Part shown: piece by piece, positions 17,673 to 25,221 of the stretch
How the letters are laid out: every line of letters begins with the position of its first letter
Position numbering within the stretch: position 1 is the stretch's first letter
Origin: Ilyomonas sp965214235
GTDB taxonomy: Bacteria > Bacteroidota > Bacteroidia > Chitinophagales > Chitinophagaceae
Length of the DNA stretch: 64,000 nucleotides
Assembly: GCA_965214235.1 (NCBI GenBank)
Contig: CBDCBH010000002.1
Span: forward strand, 868,001-932,000
Reading direction: 5' to 3'
The notes under the pieces: generated by a model
The model's input: only the letters and a program-made list of their open reading frames with translations
What the model was told of the DNA's origin: nothing
Database searches by the model: none
Program-made: the position numbers and the translations under genes

Positions 17673-17876
17673 TGCCTGCAACATAAGGTTTGGCAAAAAA
17701 CTGGCTGACACTTTTTACATCAACATCAGTAATGCTGTTTATCTTTTGCTCCGGCTTGACATTATAAAATGGGCTAAAAAATAAACAATGAACTGCTTAT
17801 CTTTACTTGAGCAATAGTTCCGGCTGACGTTTTTCAAGTACCAGTTCTTCGCCAAGCCGGTGGACGTTACCTGCAA
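17673..17876 (+). repeat. attC-like paired-arm repeat b
   Basis: The left arm TGCAACATAAGGTTTGGC (17677-17694) pairs with the right arm GCCAAGCCGGTGGACGTTAC (17851-17870), leaving AAC and GTT near the outer ends. The span is about 200 bases and the interior has two GGCTGAC-type motifs (around 17702 and 17822). The same left arm occurs at 23933-23944/25222-25235 and, in reverse, at 43664-43682. Confidence 0.6.
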
Positions 17877-18212
17877 GCTTTTTGACAAGTCAAAGTTTGT
17901 CGTTTTTTTTGCTTCATTTTCAGGTTGACAAGTGCTGAGTAACAACGTTTGTTTTTACGCCTCTTTTGTTTTTGCATCACTCGCTGGCACGCTCATGTTG
18001 ACAAACTAAAGCAGCAGGTAACAAGTGGTTTTGTGTCAGCACGGCTGACACAGCTCAACAGCTACTTCAGTTCTCTACTCATCTTCGGTTATCGGCCCGA
18101 CTGAACGCTGTTGGTCAGCAGGAATTGTTTGTTTCTTTTGTTCTAGTTTCGGCTTTTGGTTACAGGCTGACCGAACTTTCATCGCGCCGCCACAAAGCCT
18201 CGCAGCGTTAGC
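17866..18212 (+). repeat. Long dispersed repeat, copy B, containing attC-like arms c
   Basis: This is the best-preserved full copy of the dispersed repeat. It starts CGTTACCTGCAAGC, then the small hairpin TTTGAC-AA-GTCAAA (17881-17894). Inside, GGTAACAAGTGGTTTTGTG (18017-18035) pairs with the right arm CCACAAAGCCTCGCAGCG (18190-18207) and the adjacent GTTAGC. GCTGAC/GTTGAC motifs recur every 40-50 bases. The small membrane-protein gene starts 51 bases downstream. Confidence 0.7.
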
Positions 18213-18263
18213 AGCTATGTTAAGTAACACTTATTGTCAGACACAACAATTCAATAAGCGACT

Positions 18264-18671
18264 ATGCTTAGCAAAATCATCTTAAAGCGACTCTTAATAA
18301 ATTTAGTACTGGCATTTCTCCTTGGAAGTCTTCTAATGGTAGTTTCTACCTCACTATTTCATAAAGACAAAACTGGAAGTACAGAAGGAAATTCTGGTCT
18401 AATTGACATTATTCTTACTGGTGTAGTTTGGAATTTTGTTTTGACTATTTCCTCGTTGACAGTTCTTCTTAATCTTGACAAAAGAATAAGACAGAATAAA
18501 TTTTTAAGCAGTTTGACTTTTCTCTTTTTGCCGGTTTTAGTTTCAATATTTGTTTTTAATTTAGATGACCATGACTTTAAGGATCTCTGGCAACCATTTT
18601 TAACTATGACACTTCCCTTTTTGTTGACACAGACTTATTTCTGTTTTAAGTTTTTAGACTATAAACTTTGA
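18264..18671 (+). CDS. Small multi-pass membrane protein, unknown function
   Basis: I do not recognise this 135-residue protein. It has about four hydrophobic segments: residues 10-28, 46-66, 82-98 and 110-128, linked by short loops with charged residues (HKDKTG, NLDKRIRQNK, LDDHDFKDLW). The start is ATG 51 bases after the right arm of repeat copy B, and the stop is followed by the next hairpin repeat 46 bases later, so it has the position of a cassette gene. Composition is AT-rich compared with housekeeping genes in the window. It could be a toxin/immunity-like or transport-linked protein, but nothing in the sequence decides this. Confidence 0.6.
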   Translation: MLSKIILKRLLINLVLAFLLGSLLMVVSTSLFHKDKTGSTEGNSGLIDIILTGVVWNFVLTISSLTVLLNLDKRIRQNKFLSSLTFLFLPVLVSIFVFNLDDHDFKDLWQPFLTMTLPFLLTQTYFCFKFLDYKL

Positions 18672-18717
18672 CAGCTTATAAGCAACCGACCAATGATGTC
18701 AACAGGAAAAACACAGC

Positions 18718-18853
18718 CGCTAACAAATGCTTGCTGCTATAGCGGCTGACGAATCTCAGTCGTCATTTGTAATTCCATTAAACAGTATATCTTTATCCAA
18801 GCTGACGAAACACAGAAGTCCGCTACGGACAGCAAGCAGTGGAACGTTGTACG
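18718..18853 (+). repeat. attC-like paired-arm repeat d
   Basis: The left arm CGCTAACAAATGCTTGCTG (18718-18736) pairs with the right arm CAGCAAGCAGTGGAACGTT (18830-18848), continuing into GTTGTACG (18846-18853). AAC and GTT again sit near the outer ends. The interior carries GGCTGACGAA and AGCTGACGAA, as in the other copies. Confidence 0.65.
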
Positions 18854-18920
18854 TCACCCTATTTGGACACATCGTTCACTATGCAGCAGGACTTTACAGA
18901 CCTCAACAACCCACCGCACA

Positions 18921-18985
18921 TTTTGGCACATTTGCAAGGCTCACAAAGCCGACACACAGAAGCCAACCTTGCAAAAGAGCCAAAA
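18921..18985 (+). repeat. Two-box hairpin e (65 bases)
   Basis: TTTTGGC-aca-TTTGCAAGG pairs perfectly with CCTTGCAAA-aga-GCCAAAA, giving 7-bp and 9-bp stems separated by a 3x3 internal loop. The apical region is about 27 bases and includes CCGACACACAGAAGCCAA. The same architecture and much of the loop recur at 22122-22188. Confidence 0.8.
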
Positions 18986-19064
18986 CTTTCCCACAGCACA
19001 ACTAAAGCCCAACACAAAATGCTAAATTTGTTTGCAAAAGAGACTAACTAGGTTGTGTTGACAT

Positions 19065-19490
19065 CTATAGATTTAGGTTGATAAAAGTGGCAGCCAGCAA
19101 AGAAAGTGAGAGGAAGGAAAGAGTCGTTTTTTCATAGCGTGTAGCGATTTTACGATACTGTTTGAGTTTGTTAATTGTCCGTTCAATGACGTTTCTTTGT
19201 TTATAAGCGATGTAGTCCATATCTCTTTGCTGTAACCGGCTTCTCTTTGGTGGTATGACAGCCTCAATGCCTTCACTGTCCAGATAATGCAGAAGCCAGT
19301 CTGCATCGTATGCTTTGTCGGCTATTACTCTTTCCGGCTTCATTGCCCCCATCAGATCCAAAGACGCTTTTACATCTGCCCTTTGTCCGCCTGTTAGTAC
19401 CATCGCTTTAATTCTTCCCTTCTCATCTGTGCTTAAGTGAATCTTTGTTGTCAGTCCACCTCTCGACCTGCCAATTGCCTGATCATCCAC
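19065..19490 (-). CDS. IS5 family transposase, C-terminal frame
   Basis: The second transposase frame (141 residues from a GTG) begins with DDQAIGRSRGGLTTKIH, the conserved segment that follows HQHAAGA in intact IS5 transposases. It carries the second Asp (ERVIADKAYDADWLL) and the Glu region (KQRNVIERTINKLKQYRKIATRYEK). It is probably expressed only as a fusion with the upstream frame. Its own GTG has no ribosome-binding site. Confidence 0.85.
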   Translation of the reverse strand: MDDQAIGRSRGGLTTKIHLSTDEKGRIKAMVLTGGQRADVKASLDLMGAMKPERVIADKAYDADWLLHYLDSEGIEAVIPPKRSRLQQRDMDYIAYKQRNVIERTINKLKQYRKIATRYEKTTLSFLSLSLLAATFINLNL

Positions 19491-19503
19491 TTTGCCTGTT
19501 TCC

Positions 19504-19830
19504 TTATTTTTTTAAAGCACCGGCTGCATGCTGGTGTACTCTAACAGCGGTTGAGTCAATGAGCAGCGTTTTGACATCTTTGTCTGCCAAGTCTTTGAAT
19601 ATCTTTTGCCATATACCTGCCTTAGCCCATCTTCTGAAACGCACATAAACCGTGTTCCAGTTGCCGAACCGCTCCGGCAGGTCCCGCCAGGGAATGCCGC
19701 ATTTGGCTACATACATGACTGCATTAATAAACAAACGGTTATCAGTCATTCTGCCCTGATAACCGGGCTGGCAAGGCAGCTTCTCTTTAATCGCTTCCCA
19801 TTGCTCTTCACTTATCTCATAACGTCTCAT
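19504..19830 (-). CDS. IS5 family transposase, N-terminal frame
   Basis: A 108-residue reading frame with the DUF4096-type helix-turn-helix N-terminus (MRRYEISEEQWEAIKEKLP, CGIPWRDLPERFGNWNTVYVRFRRW) and the first catalytic Asp in LLIDSTAVRVHQHAAGA. It ends at an A7 run (19507-19513 on the plus strand as T7). The partner frame continues the same protein; losing one A would fuse them as ...AGALK-NKETGKVDDQAIG. Either programmed slippage on the A run or an inactivating insertion explains this. Two-frame transposases are common in this IS group. Confidence 0.85.
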   Translation of the reverse strand: MRRYEISEEQWEAIKEKLPCQPGYQGRMTDNRLFINAVMYVAKCGIPWRDLPERFGNWNTVYVRFRRWAKAGIWQKIFKDLADKDVKTLLIDSTAVRVHQHAAGALKK

Positions 19831-19901
19831 CCGCTCGTTTCTTTCTCCTCCTAAACAACTGTACCAATTCTATCATTACCTTCAGATGTCAACACGCTCT
19901 A

Positions 19902-21011
19902 ATGCTATTTAAAGAATTTACGAATTTCAACCATAAATTTCCTGACCCTCAATATTTGGGAGCGAAACATACCCATTTAGCATGGATAAAAAAACATATA
20001 CCGGACAACATCCAAATTGCTTTAGATGCATTTGCTGGCTCACAATCTGTAAGCTTTCTGCTTAAGCAAATGGGACTGAAAGTTATAGCTAACGACTTTT
20101 TAAATTTCAATCATCAAATCGGTCTCGGGCTTATTGAAAATAATAACACCAAGCTGGATAAGAAGGACATTGAAATTCTTTTACAGAATAATCAATCACG
20201 ACCAGATTTTAAATTATTCGAAGAAACTTATACCGATGTTTTCTTTGAGAAGTCCGAAGCTGCTTTCCTTGACAATTTTCGAGCAAATATTTCTCTACTT
20301 GAAAATCCATACAAACAAGCTTTGGCTTTTACAATCATTAATCGAAGCATGACCCGTAAAGTGACTATGGGTCATTTTGATCATACACAGGCATTACGCT
20401 ATGCCAATGACCCAGAGCGAATTAAGCGAAATCGAAGTTTAGTCAGACCCTTGCAGGAGATATTTCTTGAGCTTGTGCCGAAATATAATATTGCTGTGTT
20501 TGATAATGAACAATCAAATGAAAGTCATAATCAAAATATTCTTGAATTATTACCAAATCTCAAAAATATAGACTTAGCCTATTTTGACCCGCCATATTGC
20601 GACAGCCACGCAGATTATCAGAGTTTTTACCACCTCTTAGAAACTTTTACAGAGTATTGGAAAGACAAAGAATTTATTAATGGAATTAAGAGATATGAAC
20701 CGCAACGATTTAGTGGTTTCGACAAGAAAAGGGATGCGATGAGATCTTTTGAAAGCCTTTTTGAAATGGCTGAAGAAATCCCTCACTGGTTAATAAGCTA
20801 TAATGACAGAAGTTATCCATCAACGGACGATTTATTCGAAATTATTTCTAAATACAAAGATGTTTCCGTTGAGCATAAGACATATAGCAACGGACGTGGT
20901 GGAAAAGGTAGTGTTGCAGGCAGCAAAGAAGTTTTATTTGTTTGCAAACCAAAGAAGAAGCATTTTACAAATTCAACTAAACAAGCCGCCGCAATAAATG
21001 AAAGACTTTAA
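19902..21011 (+). CDS. D12-class adenine-N6 DNA methyltransferase
   Basis: A 369-residue Dam-like (MTase_D12) enzyme that transfers methyl from SAM to adenine in a specific site. The SAM-binding motif is ALDAFAGSQSVSFLLKQMG preceded by QYLGAKHTHLAWI; the catalytic motif is DPPY in LAYFDPPYCDSHADYQSF. The C-terminal KGSVAGSKEVLFVCKP stretch is typical. A nuclease gene follows immediately, so this is probably the methylase of a type II restriction-modification system; its recognition site cannot be read from sequence. The ATG lies only 2 bases from the right end of the IS5 element, so its native promoter is displaced and expression may depend on the IS. Confidence 0.88.
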   Translation: MLFKEFTNFNHKFPDPQYLGAKHTHLAWIKKHIPDNIQIALDAFAGSQSVSFLLKQMGLKVIANDFLNFNHQIGLGLIENNNTKLDKKDIEILLQNNQSRPDFKLFEETYTDVFFEKSEAAFLDNFRANISLLENPYKQALAFTIINRSMTRKVTMGHFDHTQALRYANDPERIKRNRSLVRPLQEIFLELVPKYNIAVFDNEQSNESHNQNILELLPNLKNIDLAYFDPPYCDSHADYQSFYHLLETFTEYWKDKEFINGIKRYEPQRFSGFDKKRDAMRSFESLFEMAEEIPHWLISYNDRSYPSTDDLFEIISKYKDVSVEHKTYSNGRGGKGSVAGSKEVLFVCKPKKKHFTNSTKQAAAINERL

Positions 21012-21093
21012 CTACTGGAAAACACAACATGAAAAAGAAAACCTTGTAGAATTCAACTCCGACCTTTCGGGGTTGCTTTGGTTAAAAAACTAA
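20998..21093 (+). pseudogene. Displaced N-terminus of the restriction endonuclease (frameshifted)
   Basis: A 31-codon frame from ATG 20998, overlapping the end of the methyltransferase gene, encodes MKDFNYWKTQHEKENLVEFN and then SDLSGLLWLKN before a stop in an A6 run (21084-21089). Removing one A joins it in frame to the downstream nuclease as ...GLLWLKTKSIFRKELLFEFLEK. It is therefore read as the true beginning of that gene. Confidence 0.7.
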
Positions 21094-21112
21094 ATCCATC
21101 TTTCGCAAAGAA

Positions 21113-22111
21113 TTGCTATTTGAATTTTTAGAAAAAAACAATATCCAGCTAAAAGAAACAACATTAACCAAGCAGTTTGTTGAGTTATTTAATGCTTTAT
21201 CCAATGATTTAGCAGGTTCACATGAAATCTTAGATGCTTACATCAGGGAGAAAAATAAATTGCAAGTTGTTGCACTCGACAAGGAACAATTAGTTTCAGA
21301 ACTTTATAAGCTTAAGTATTTTGACTGGGGTGATTATCAAAACGATTTGAATAAGCTTTTGGTTGGCAGATATGTAAAGGTTTACAAGTCTTATGATGAA
21401 TTGCTTTCTAAGTTTGAAACTGAAATTCATCCATTAGTTCAAGCTTACGTTTTAAATAGCTGGTACAACCATTGGTCAAGCATTTTAATTGAGCACATAT
21501 TTAAGGCACATAATAAAGTTTTACCTACAGTAGGACAGGTTAAAAGTGTCGACTTTTTTTTAAATGATATTCCATTTGATTTAAAAGTTACTTACTTGCC
21601 TTTAGAGTACATTAAAGAAAAAAGAACCGAAAAGGGTTATCCTGTGGAATTGACATTTTTGAAAGCAAAAGCAAAAGAAGCAAATATTTACTTTGATAAA
21701 AATGCTAAACCTAATGATATAGCTTACGAGATTGTTGAAAAAATGAAGGACAAAGGAGATGAATTATGTTTAGGTGTTCTTCAAAAAATCAAAGATGAAA
21801 AACTTGGGATATTAAAAGAAGCACAAGCTGACCCCAAAATTTTAGCAAAGTGGCTTTATGAAAATCAAAGTGCTCCACGGTTTGGTTCAGAGAACAGGTT
21901 GTATTTGGTCTTGGTTGATACATCTGATTTTAGTAATTCATGGAAATTGAAAAGAGATTTGGTTTTATTGGAGCCAACAATAAATGTTTACCTTGACGAC
22001 TTCGAATATGATTTGCAAAATGCACAGAACTTGGCGGTAACTTATAACTTCCCAAAGAATTCTGCAAATAGTTATACTTCGCTTACTGACATTCTTTTTG
22101 TTGTTAAGTAA
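21113..22111 (+). CDS. Putative type II restriction endonuclease (main frame)
   Basis: The main frame (332 codons, opening at a TTG) encodes a protein with a PD-(D/E)xK-like core: SVDFFLNDIPFDLKVTYLP, where D and DLK have nuclease-motif spacing. It follows a D12 methyltransferase, so it is probably the cognate nuclease; I cannot name the family. The natural start appears to be ATG 20998 in another frame, separated by a one-base excess in an A6 run, so the gene is either inactive, phase-variable, rescued by slippage, or miscalled. Codons in the main frame are intact to the end. A hairpin repeat follows 10 bases after the stop. Confidence 0.65.
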   Translation: MLFEFLEKNNIQLKETTLTKQFVELFNALSNDLAGSHEILDAYIREKNKLQVVALDKEQLVSELYKLKYFDWGDYQNDLNKLLVGRYVKVYKSYDELLSKFETEIHPLVQAYVLNSWYNHWSSILIEHIFKAHNKVLPTVGQVKSVDFFLNDIPFDLKVTYLPLEYIKEKRTEKGYPVELTFLKAKAKEANIYFDKNAKPNDIAYEIVEKMKDKGDELCLGVLQKIKDEKLGILKEAQADPKILAKWLYENQSAPRFGSENRLYLVLVDTSDFSNSWKLKRDLVLLEPTINVYLDDFEYDLQNAQNLAVTYNFPKNSANSYTSLTDILFVVK

Positions 22112-22121
22112 GCCAACACAC

Positions 22122-22188
22122 AAAAGCACACACATTTGCAAGCACACAAGGCACGACACGAAGCCAACATGCAAAAGAGTGTGCTTTT
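22122..22188 (+). repeat. Two-box hairpin f (67 bases)
   Basis: AAAAGCACAC-aca-TTTGCA pairs perfectly with TGCAAA-aga-GTGTGCTTTT: stems of 10 and 6 bp with the same 3x3 internal loop (aca/aga) as hairpin e. The loop shares CGACAC and GAAGCCAAC with e. The outer stem sequences differ between e and f but each pairs perfectly, which indicates that structure is conserved. Confidence 0.8.
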
Positions 22189-22290
22189 TTCCTACGCTTC
22201 TGGACACACCCAACTTCGGTCGACACATACTTTAGGTTGACACACCCGAATGAAGGCCGTACGTACAACAAAAGTATTGCTGCAATTTTT

Positions 22291-23265
22291 ATGCGAACTT
22301 TACCTGACAATATAGTAGTAGAAACAAGAAAGACAGTTTTTTTGAAAGACTGCGATAACTTCGATGACATTTGTTTTACATTCTCACTTTGTCCGAGTTG
22401 TAGAAATCAAAAAATAGGACTGACTTTACTTCCGATTGCAAATAAAGAATTACTTCCCTTAAGTGTTTTACAAGAAACACAACAACTCATCTTAGAGAGG
22501 ATTCTTGATGCTGATATTGATTTTCTGCACGAAAAAAGTTACTGTGATTGCAGCAACCATGACATTTTAGAATTGAAAACAGTAGTTTATTGTTATAATG
22601 ACGACAAAACAGATTTTCAGAATTATATAGATTATCCTTTCGATGAAGTAAAAACTTACGAGATTAGTTTAATTGGGTCTGACAAAAAGCAAAATTTTCT
22701 CTTCATAGATACAGAAACAACAGGATTACCTAAAGTAAGGAAAGCTTCATACAAAGACACAACAAATTGGCCACGACTCGTACAAGTGGCTTGGATACTT
22801 TCAGATGAGAATTTTAATATAATAAGTAAAAATTCTTTCATTATCAAGCCTACCTTCATTATTCCTTTTGAAGCATCTCTTGTTCATAAGATTACAACTG
22901 ACAAAGCCTTGAATTTAGGTAGTCCAATAGAAAGTGTATTGCAGTTATTGCAAAATGAAATAAATGATTGTAGCAACATTGTCGCACATAATCTGCAATT
23001 TGATTTAAATGTTATTGCTTGCGAATTATATAGAGCAGGAATAAATTCTGACATACTCGATAAGAAACACATTTGCACGATGGAGGAGACAACTAACTAT
23101 TGTGCCATTACAGGCAAATATGGGTTTAACTGGCCTAAGCTTTCCGAACTGCATCGGAAACTTTTTAATTATGATTTTGAAGAAGCTCATAATGCTTCAG
23201 TTGATATTGACGCTACCTTCAAATGTTTCAAAGAACTTGCTACAAAAAATATAATAAAAATTTAG
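22291..23265 (+). CDS. DEDD-family 3'-5' exonuclease with Cys-rich N-terminal region
   Basis: A 324-residue protein in two parts. The first about 150 residues are unassigned and contain CPSC and a later CDC, a possible zinc site. The C-terminal part is a DnaQ/RNase T-like exonuclease: FLFIDTETTGLP (motif I), IVAHNLQFDLNVIACEL (motif II) and EAHNASVDIDATFKCF (motif III). ATG 22291 was chosen; upstream in-frame sequence falls in repeat DNA. It starts 21 bases after CGTACAAC (22262-22269), the octamer that also precedes the TIR gene. Its location between repeats and beside an R-M pair suggests a mobile accessory or defence role (inference). Confidence 0.75.
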   Translation: MRTLPDNIVVETRKTVFLKDCDNFDDICFTFSLCPSCRNQKIGLTLLPIANKELLPLSVLQETQQLILERILDADIDFLHEKSYCDCSNHDILELKTVVYCYNDDKTDFQNYIDYPFDEVKTYEISLIGSDKKQNFLFIDTETTGLPKVRKASYKDTTNWPRLVQVAWILSDENFNIISKNSFIIKPTFIIPFEASLVHKITTDKALNLGSPIESVLQLLQNEINDCSNIVAHNLQFDLNVIACELYRAGINSDILDKKHICTMEETTNYCAITGKYGFNWPKLSELHRKLFNYDFEEAHNASVDIDATFKCFKELATKNIIKI

Positions 23266-23284
23266 ACTTCTTACACCTTAAAAT

Positions 23285-23914
23285 ATGGAAGAAAAACAAA
23301 GGTTCATTTTTGACGCATTGATGTCACTACCATCATATAAAAACTTTGAGTTTTTAAGTGAAGGTGAAAAGATTACCCTTCGCAGCTTCAAACAAGGGTT
23401 TTTAAAGACTGAAGAAACAGTAATTAATATTTCCAAGCCGCAATCTAAGCCATCGGATTTAGCATTGGTGAGAGCAAAATTTAAGGATGAGGTTGTTGTA
23501 GAAAAGATTGATAAGAACTTTTTATACGTTATGCTTCGAGAAGTATCAGTAATCAATCAGGAGCATTTCGTTCAAATTATGATTGAGCTGAATGCTGAAA
23601 ATAATCGAGTAATAAATTTTTCTGACTTTGCAATACATGCTTTCTTCACTCACATCTACAAATCCTTTCCAAATCTTAAAAACTCACTCAAAATTCAATC
23701 TTTAGGAGATAAAAACGAGGAGTTGGCTTTCATAATTGAGAATGGTTTCCAAGATGAAAATTTTCAAAGATTTTTTGAGTATGGCATTAAGTTGAAAGCT
23801 GCTTTGAGAACTTGCAGGAATAATAAAATTGAAAAACTTGTATTTTTTGACACCCCAAATAACACTTATCAGGACTTCACGATAGAAGAACTTGAAGAAA
23901 TGACTACACGATAA
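23285..23914 (+). CDS. Protein of unknown function downstream of the exonuclease
   Basis: I do not recognise this 209-residue protein. It lacks a signal peptide or membrane segment, is rich in Lys, Glu and aromatic residues, and looks like a soluble alpha/beta protein; a hydrophobic patch (INFSDFAIHAFFTHIYKSFP) lies near the middle. It starts 19 bases after the exonuclease stop and shares its AT-rich codon use, so the two probably form one transcription unit and could act together. The repeat arm interrupted by IS110 begins about 20 bases after its stop, which fits a two-gene cassette. Confidence 0.6.
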   Translation: MEEKQRFIFDALMSLPSYKNFEFLSEGEKITLRSFKQGFLKTEETVINISKPQSKPSDLALVRAKFKDEVVVEKIDKNFLYVMLREVSVINQEHFVQIMIELNAENNRVINFSDFAIHAFFTHIYKSFPNLKNSLKIQSLGDKNEELAFIIENGFQDENFQRFFEYGIKLKAALRTCRNNKIEKLVFFDTPNNTYQDFTIEELEEMTTR

Positions 23915-23981
23915 ACCATGAACAGTTAAAACTGCCTGCAACATGAACTGTGTAAAAAGCCAAGAAAAATGAATACAATTT

Positions 23982-24962
23982 TTAAGGTTTAGCTGAACAA
24001 TAGTTAGGTTGGTACAGAGTATTGTTTTTAACGACGGCAAATACCTGTTTCAACACTTTGTTGCAAACTGCAATCAGAGCCAGCTTTCCACTCTTTCCTT
24101 TTTCGCGTAAGCGTTTATACAAAGCTTTGCAGGCTATGTTATTGCGGATGGCATTCATGGCACACAGGTACAGCACATCCCGGATTTGTTTACCGCCCTG
24201 CCGGCATATTGTTGGTCGGCTGTTAATAGATGTTCCGCTGCTTTTTTCTACCGGGCTCAAGCCTGAAAAACTAATTAACTGCCGGTAGTTGCCGGTGTAT
24301 TTAAAGCCTTGTGTATAGACGATCAGCAGGGCGGTAGCCCGCTTGCCTATGCTCATAATGCTGCTGATGTTTTTTACCTGCTGTGGCTGCCATTGCACCA
24401 GTATTTCCTGTAGCTTTTTCTCTAACTTTTCTGTCTCGCCTTCAAACTGCGCTATCATTTTCTCAAGCGATTTTACTACGTCTTTGTTTTGTACGGGCAG
24501 CTTTTCGAGGCTGTGTACCTGGTTGGTAAATAGCTTGATCTGTTCGCTGTAGGTGCGTATGGCATTGTATAATTGCTTGCACTGAAAGTAAAGCGGGTGG
24601 GGCATTTCCCACAGTTCCGGCTGCTGATCAGCAGCATATTTACAGATCCATTTCGCATCCTTTTTATTATTTTTGTTTCGTTCCAGGTGCATCTGTATAT
24701 AGCGCTTAATGGTAAGGGCGTTGACCACACTAATGGCACATTGTAAGTGGTGCAGAAAAAAAGCCAGATTCATATAATAGACACCTGTTGCCTCCATTAC
24801 GAAGTGATATTGCAAACCCGTGTGCCGGATGATTTCGTCAAATCCTTTGCGGCTGTTCGGCACTTTGATGTAAAACAATTCGCCCAGGTTGTTCTGGTAA
24901 CTGACGTCTAATGTGTTTTGTGATACATCGATGCCACAGCATAACTTTTTAGTGTTTGTCAT
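23982..24962 (-). CDS. IS110 family transposase (recombinase)
   Basis: A 326-residue IS110 recombinase. The N-terminal DEDD RuvC-like domain shows CCGIDVSQNTLDVSY (D), FVMEATGVYY (E) and NNKKDAKWICKYA (D). The C-terminal Tnp_20 domain shows MSIGKRATALLIVYTQG and LISFSGLSPVEKSSGTS with the conserved Ser region, then RDVLYLCAMNA. It looks intact. The 259-base stretch upstream of its ATG within the element is non-coding and strongly structured, as required for the guide (bridge) RNA of this family. Confidence 0.92.
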   Translation of the reverse strand: MTNTKKLCCGIDVSQNTLDVSYQNNLGELFYIKVPNSRKGFDEIIRHTGLQYHFVMEATGVYYMNLAFFLHHLQCAISVVNALTIKRYIQMHLERNKNNKKDAKWICKYAADQQPELWEMPHPLYFQCKQLYNAIRTYSEQIKLFTNQVHSLEKLPVQNKDVVKSLEKMIAQFEGETEKLEKKLQEILVQWQPQQVKNISSIMSIGKRATALLIVYTQGFKYTGNYRQLISFSGLSPVEKSSGTSINSRPTICRQGGKQIRDVLYLCAMNAIRNNIACKALYKRLREKGKSGKLALIAVCNKVLKQVFAVVKNNTLYQPNYCSAKP

Positions 24963-24984
24963 TTGCTTGTTTGTTTGGAGGTGA

Positions 24985-25200
24985 ATGAATATTTTTAGGC
25001 TGTTATCACAAGAACAATCTTACGCGGTGCTTTCTATCCTAATGCAGGCTTACCGTTGGTGGGTAGCCTCGTGAACTGTTCAGCATCTGGTAAGAAAAAA
25101 GGTGGGGATGATCATGTTGTAAAGGCTTACAATGCCTATGCGGTTTTGCCATCTTACTCCACCTTTTGTTCCTTTGTGTTATTCTGTTGACCAAGCTAAC
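24985..25200 (-). ncRNA. Candidate IS110 bridge (seek) RNA region
   Basis: The non-coding end upstream of the IS110 transposase contains a stem AAAAGGTGG (25097-25105) with CCACCTTTT (25159-25167) enclosing a smaller perfect hairpin TTGTAA-AGGC-TTACAA (25117-25132). IS110-group elements encode their bridge RNA in this position. Exact ends and target-pairing loops cannot be fixed by eye. Confidence 0.45.
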
Positions 25201-25221
25201 TTATTGAAAAAATGTAAACAT

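Larger units (their letters stand above)
19051..19899 (-). mobile_element. IS5-family (IS427-like) insertion sequence
   Basis: The 849-base element has terminal inverted repeats sharing GTGTTGACATCT (19055-19066) with its complement AGATGTCAACAC (19884-19895). The repeats extend outward to about 16 bases with mismatches. A TA dinucleotide flanks each side (19049-19050 and 19900-19901), consistent with the TA duplication of this IS5 subgroup. The transposase is in two frames. The right end lies 2 bases from the ATG of the DNA methyltransferase gene. Confidence 0.85.
23945..25221 (-). mobile_element. IS110-family element inserted in a hairpin repeat
   Basis: The limits are inferred from the interrupted repeat. 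The left arm ends TGCCTGCAACAT (23933-23944) and the repeat resumes after AACAT (25217-25221) with AGGATGCGGTTTGGC, matching the uninterrupted copy at 17677-17694. AACAT at both junctions is probably the duplicated core. No terminal inverted repeats are present, as expected for this family. Confidence 0.75.

Noticed and set aside
17584..17784. Open frame of 66 codons with Cys/Tyr-rich start
   Set aside because: It spans the tandem TTGAC tract and repeat b and is best explained by repeat composition.
17673..18212. Riboswitch or rRNA fragment in the structured repeats
   Set aside because: The structure is made of long distant arms repeated next to mobile genes; no known riboswitch core or rRNA-like sequence was seen.
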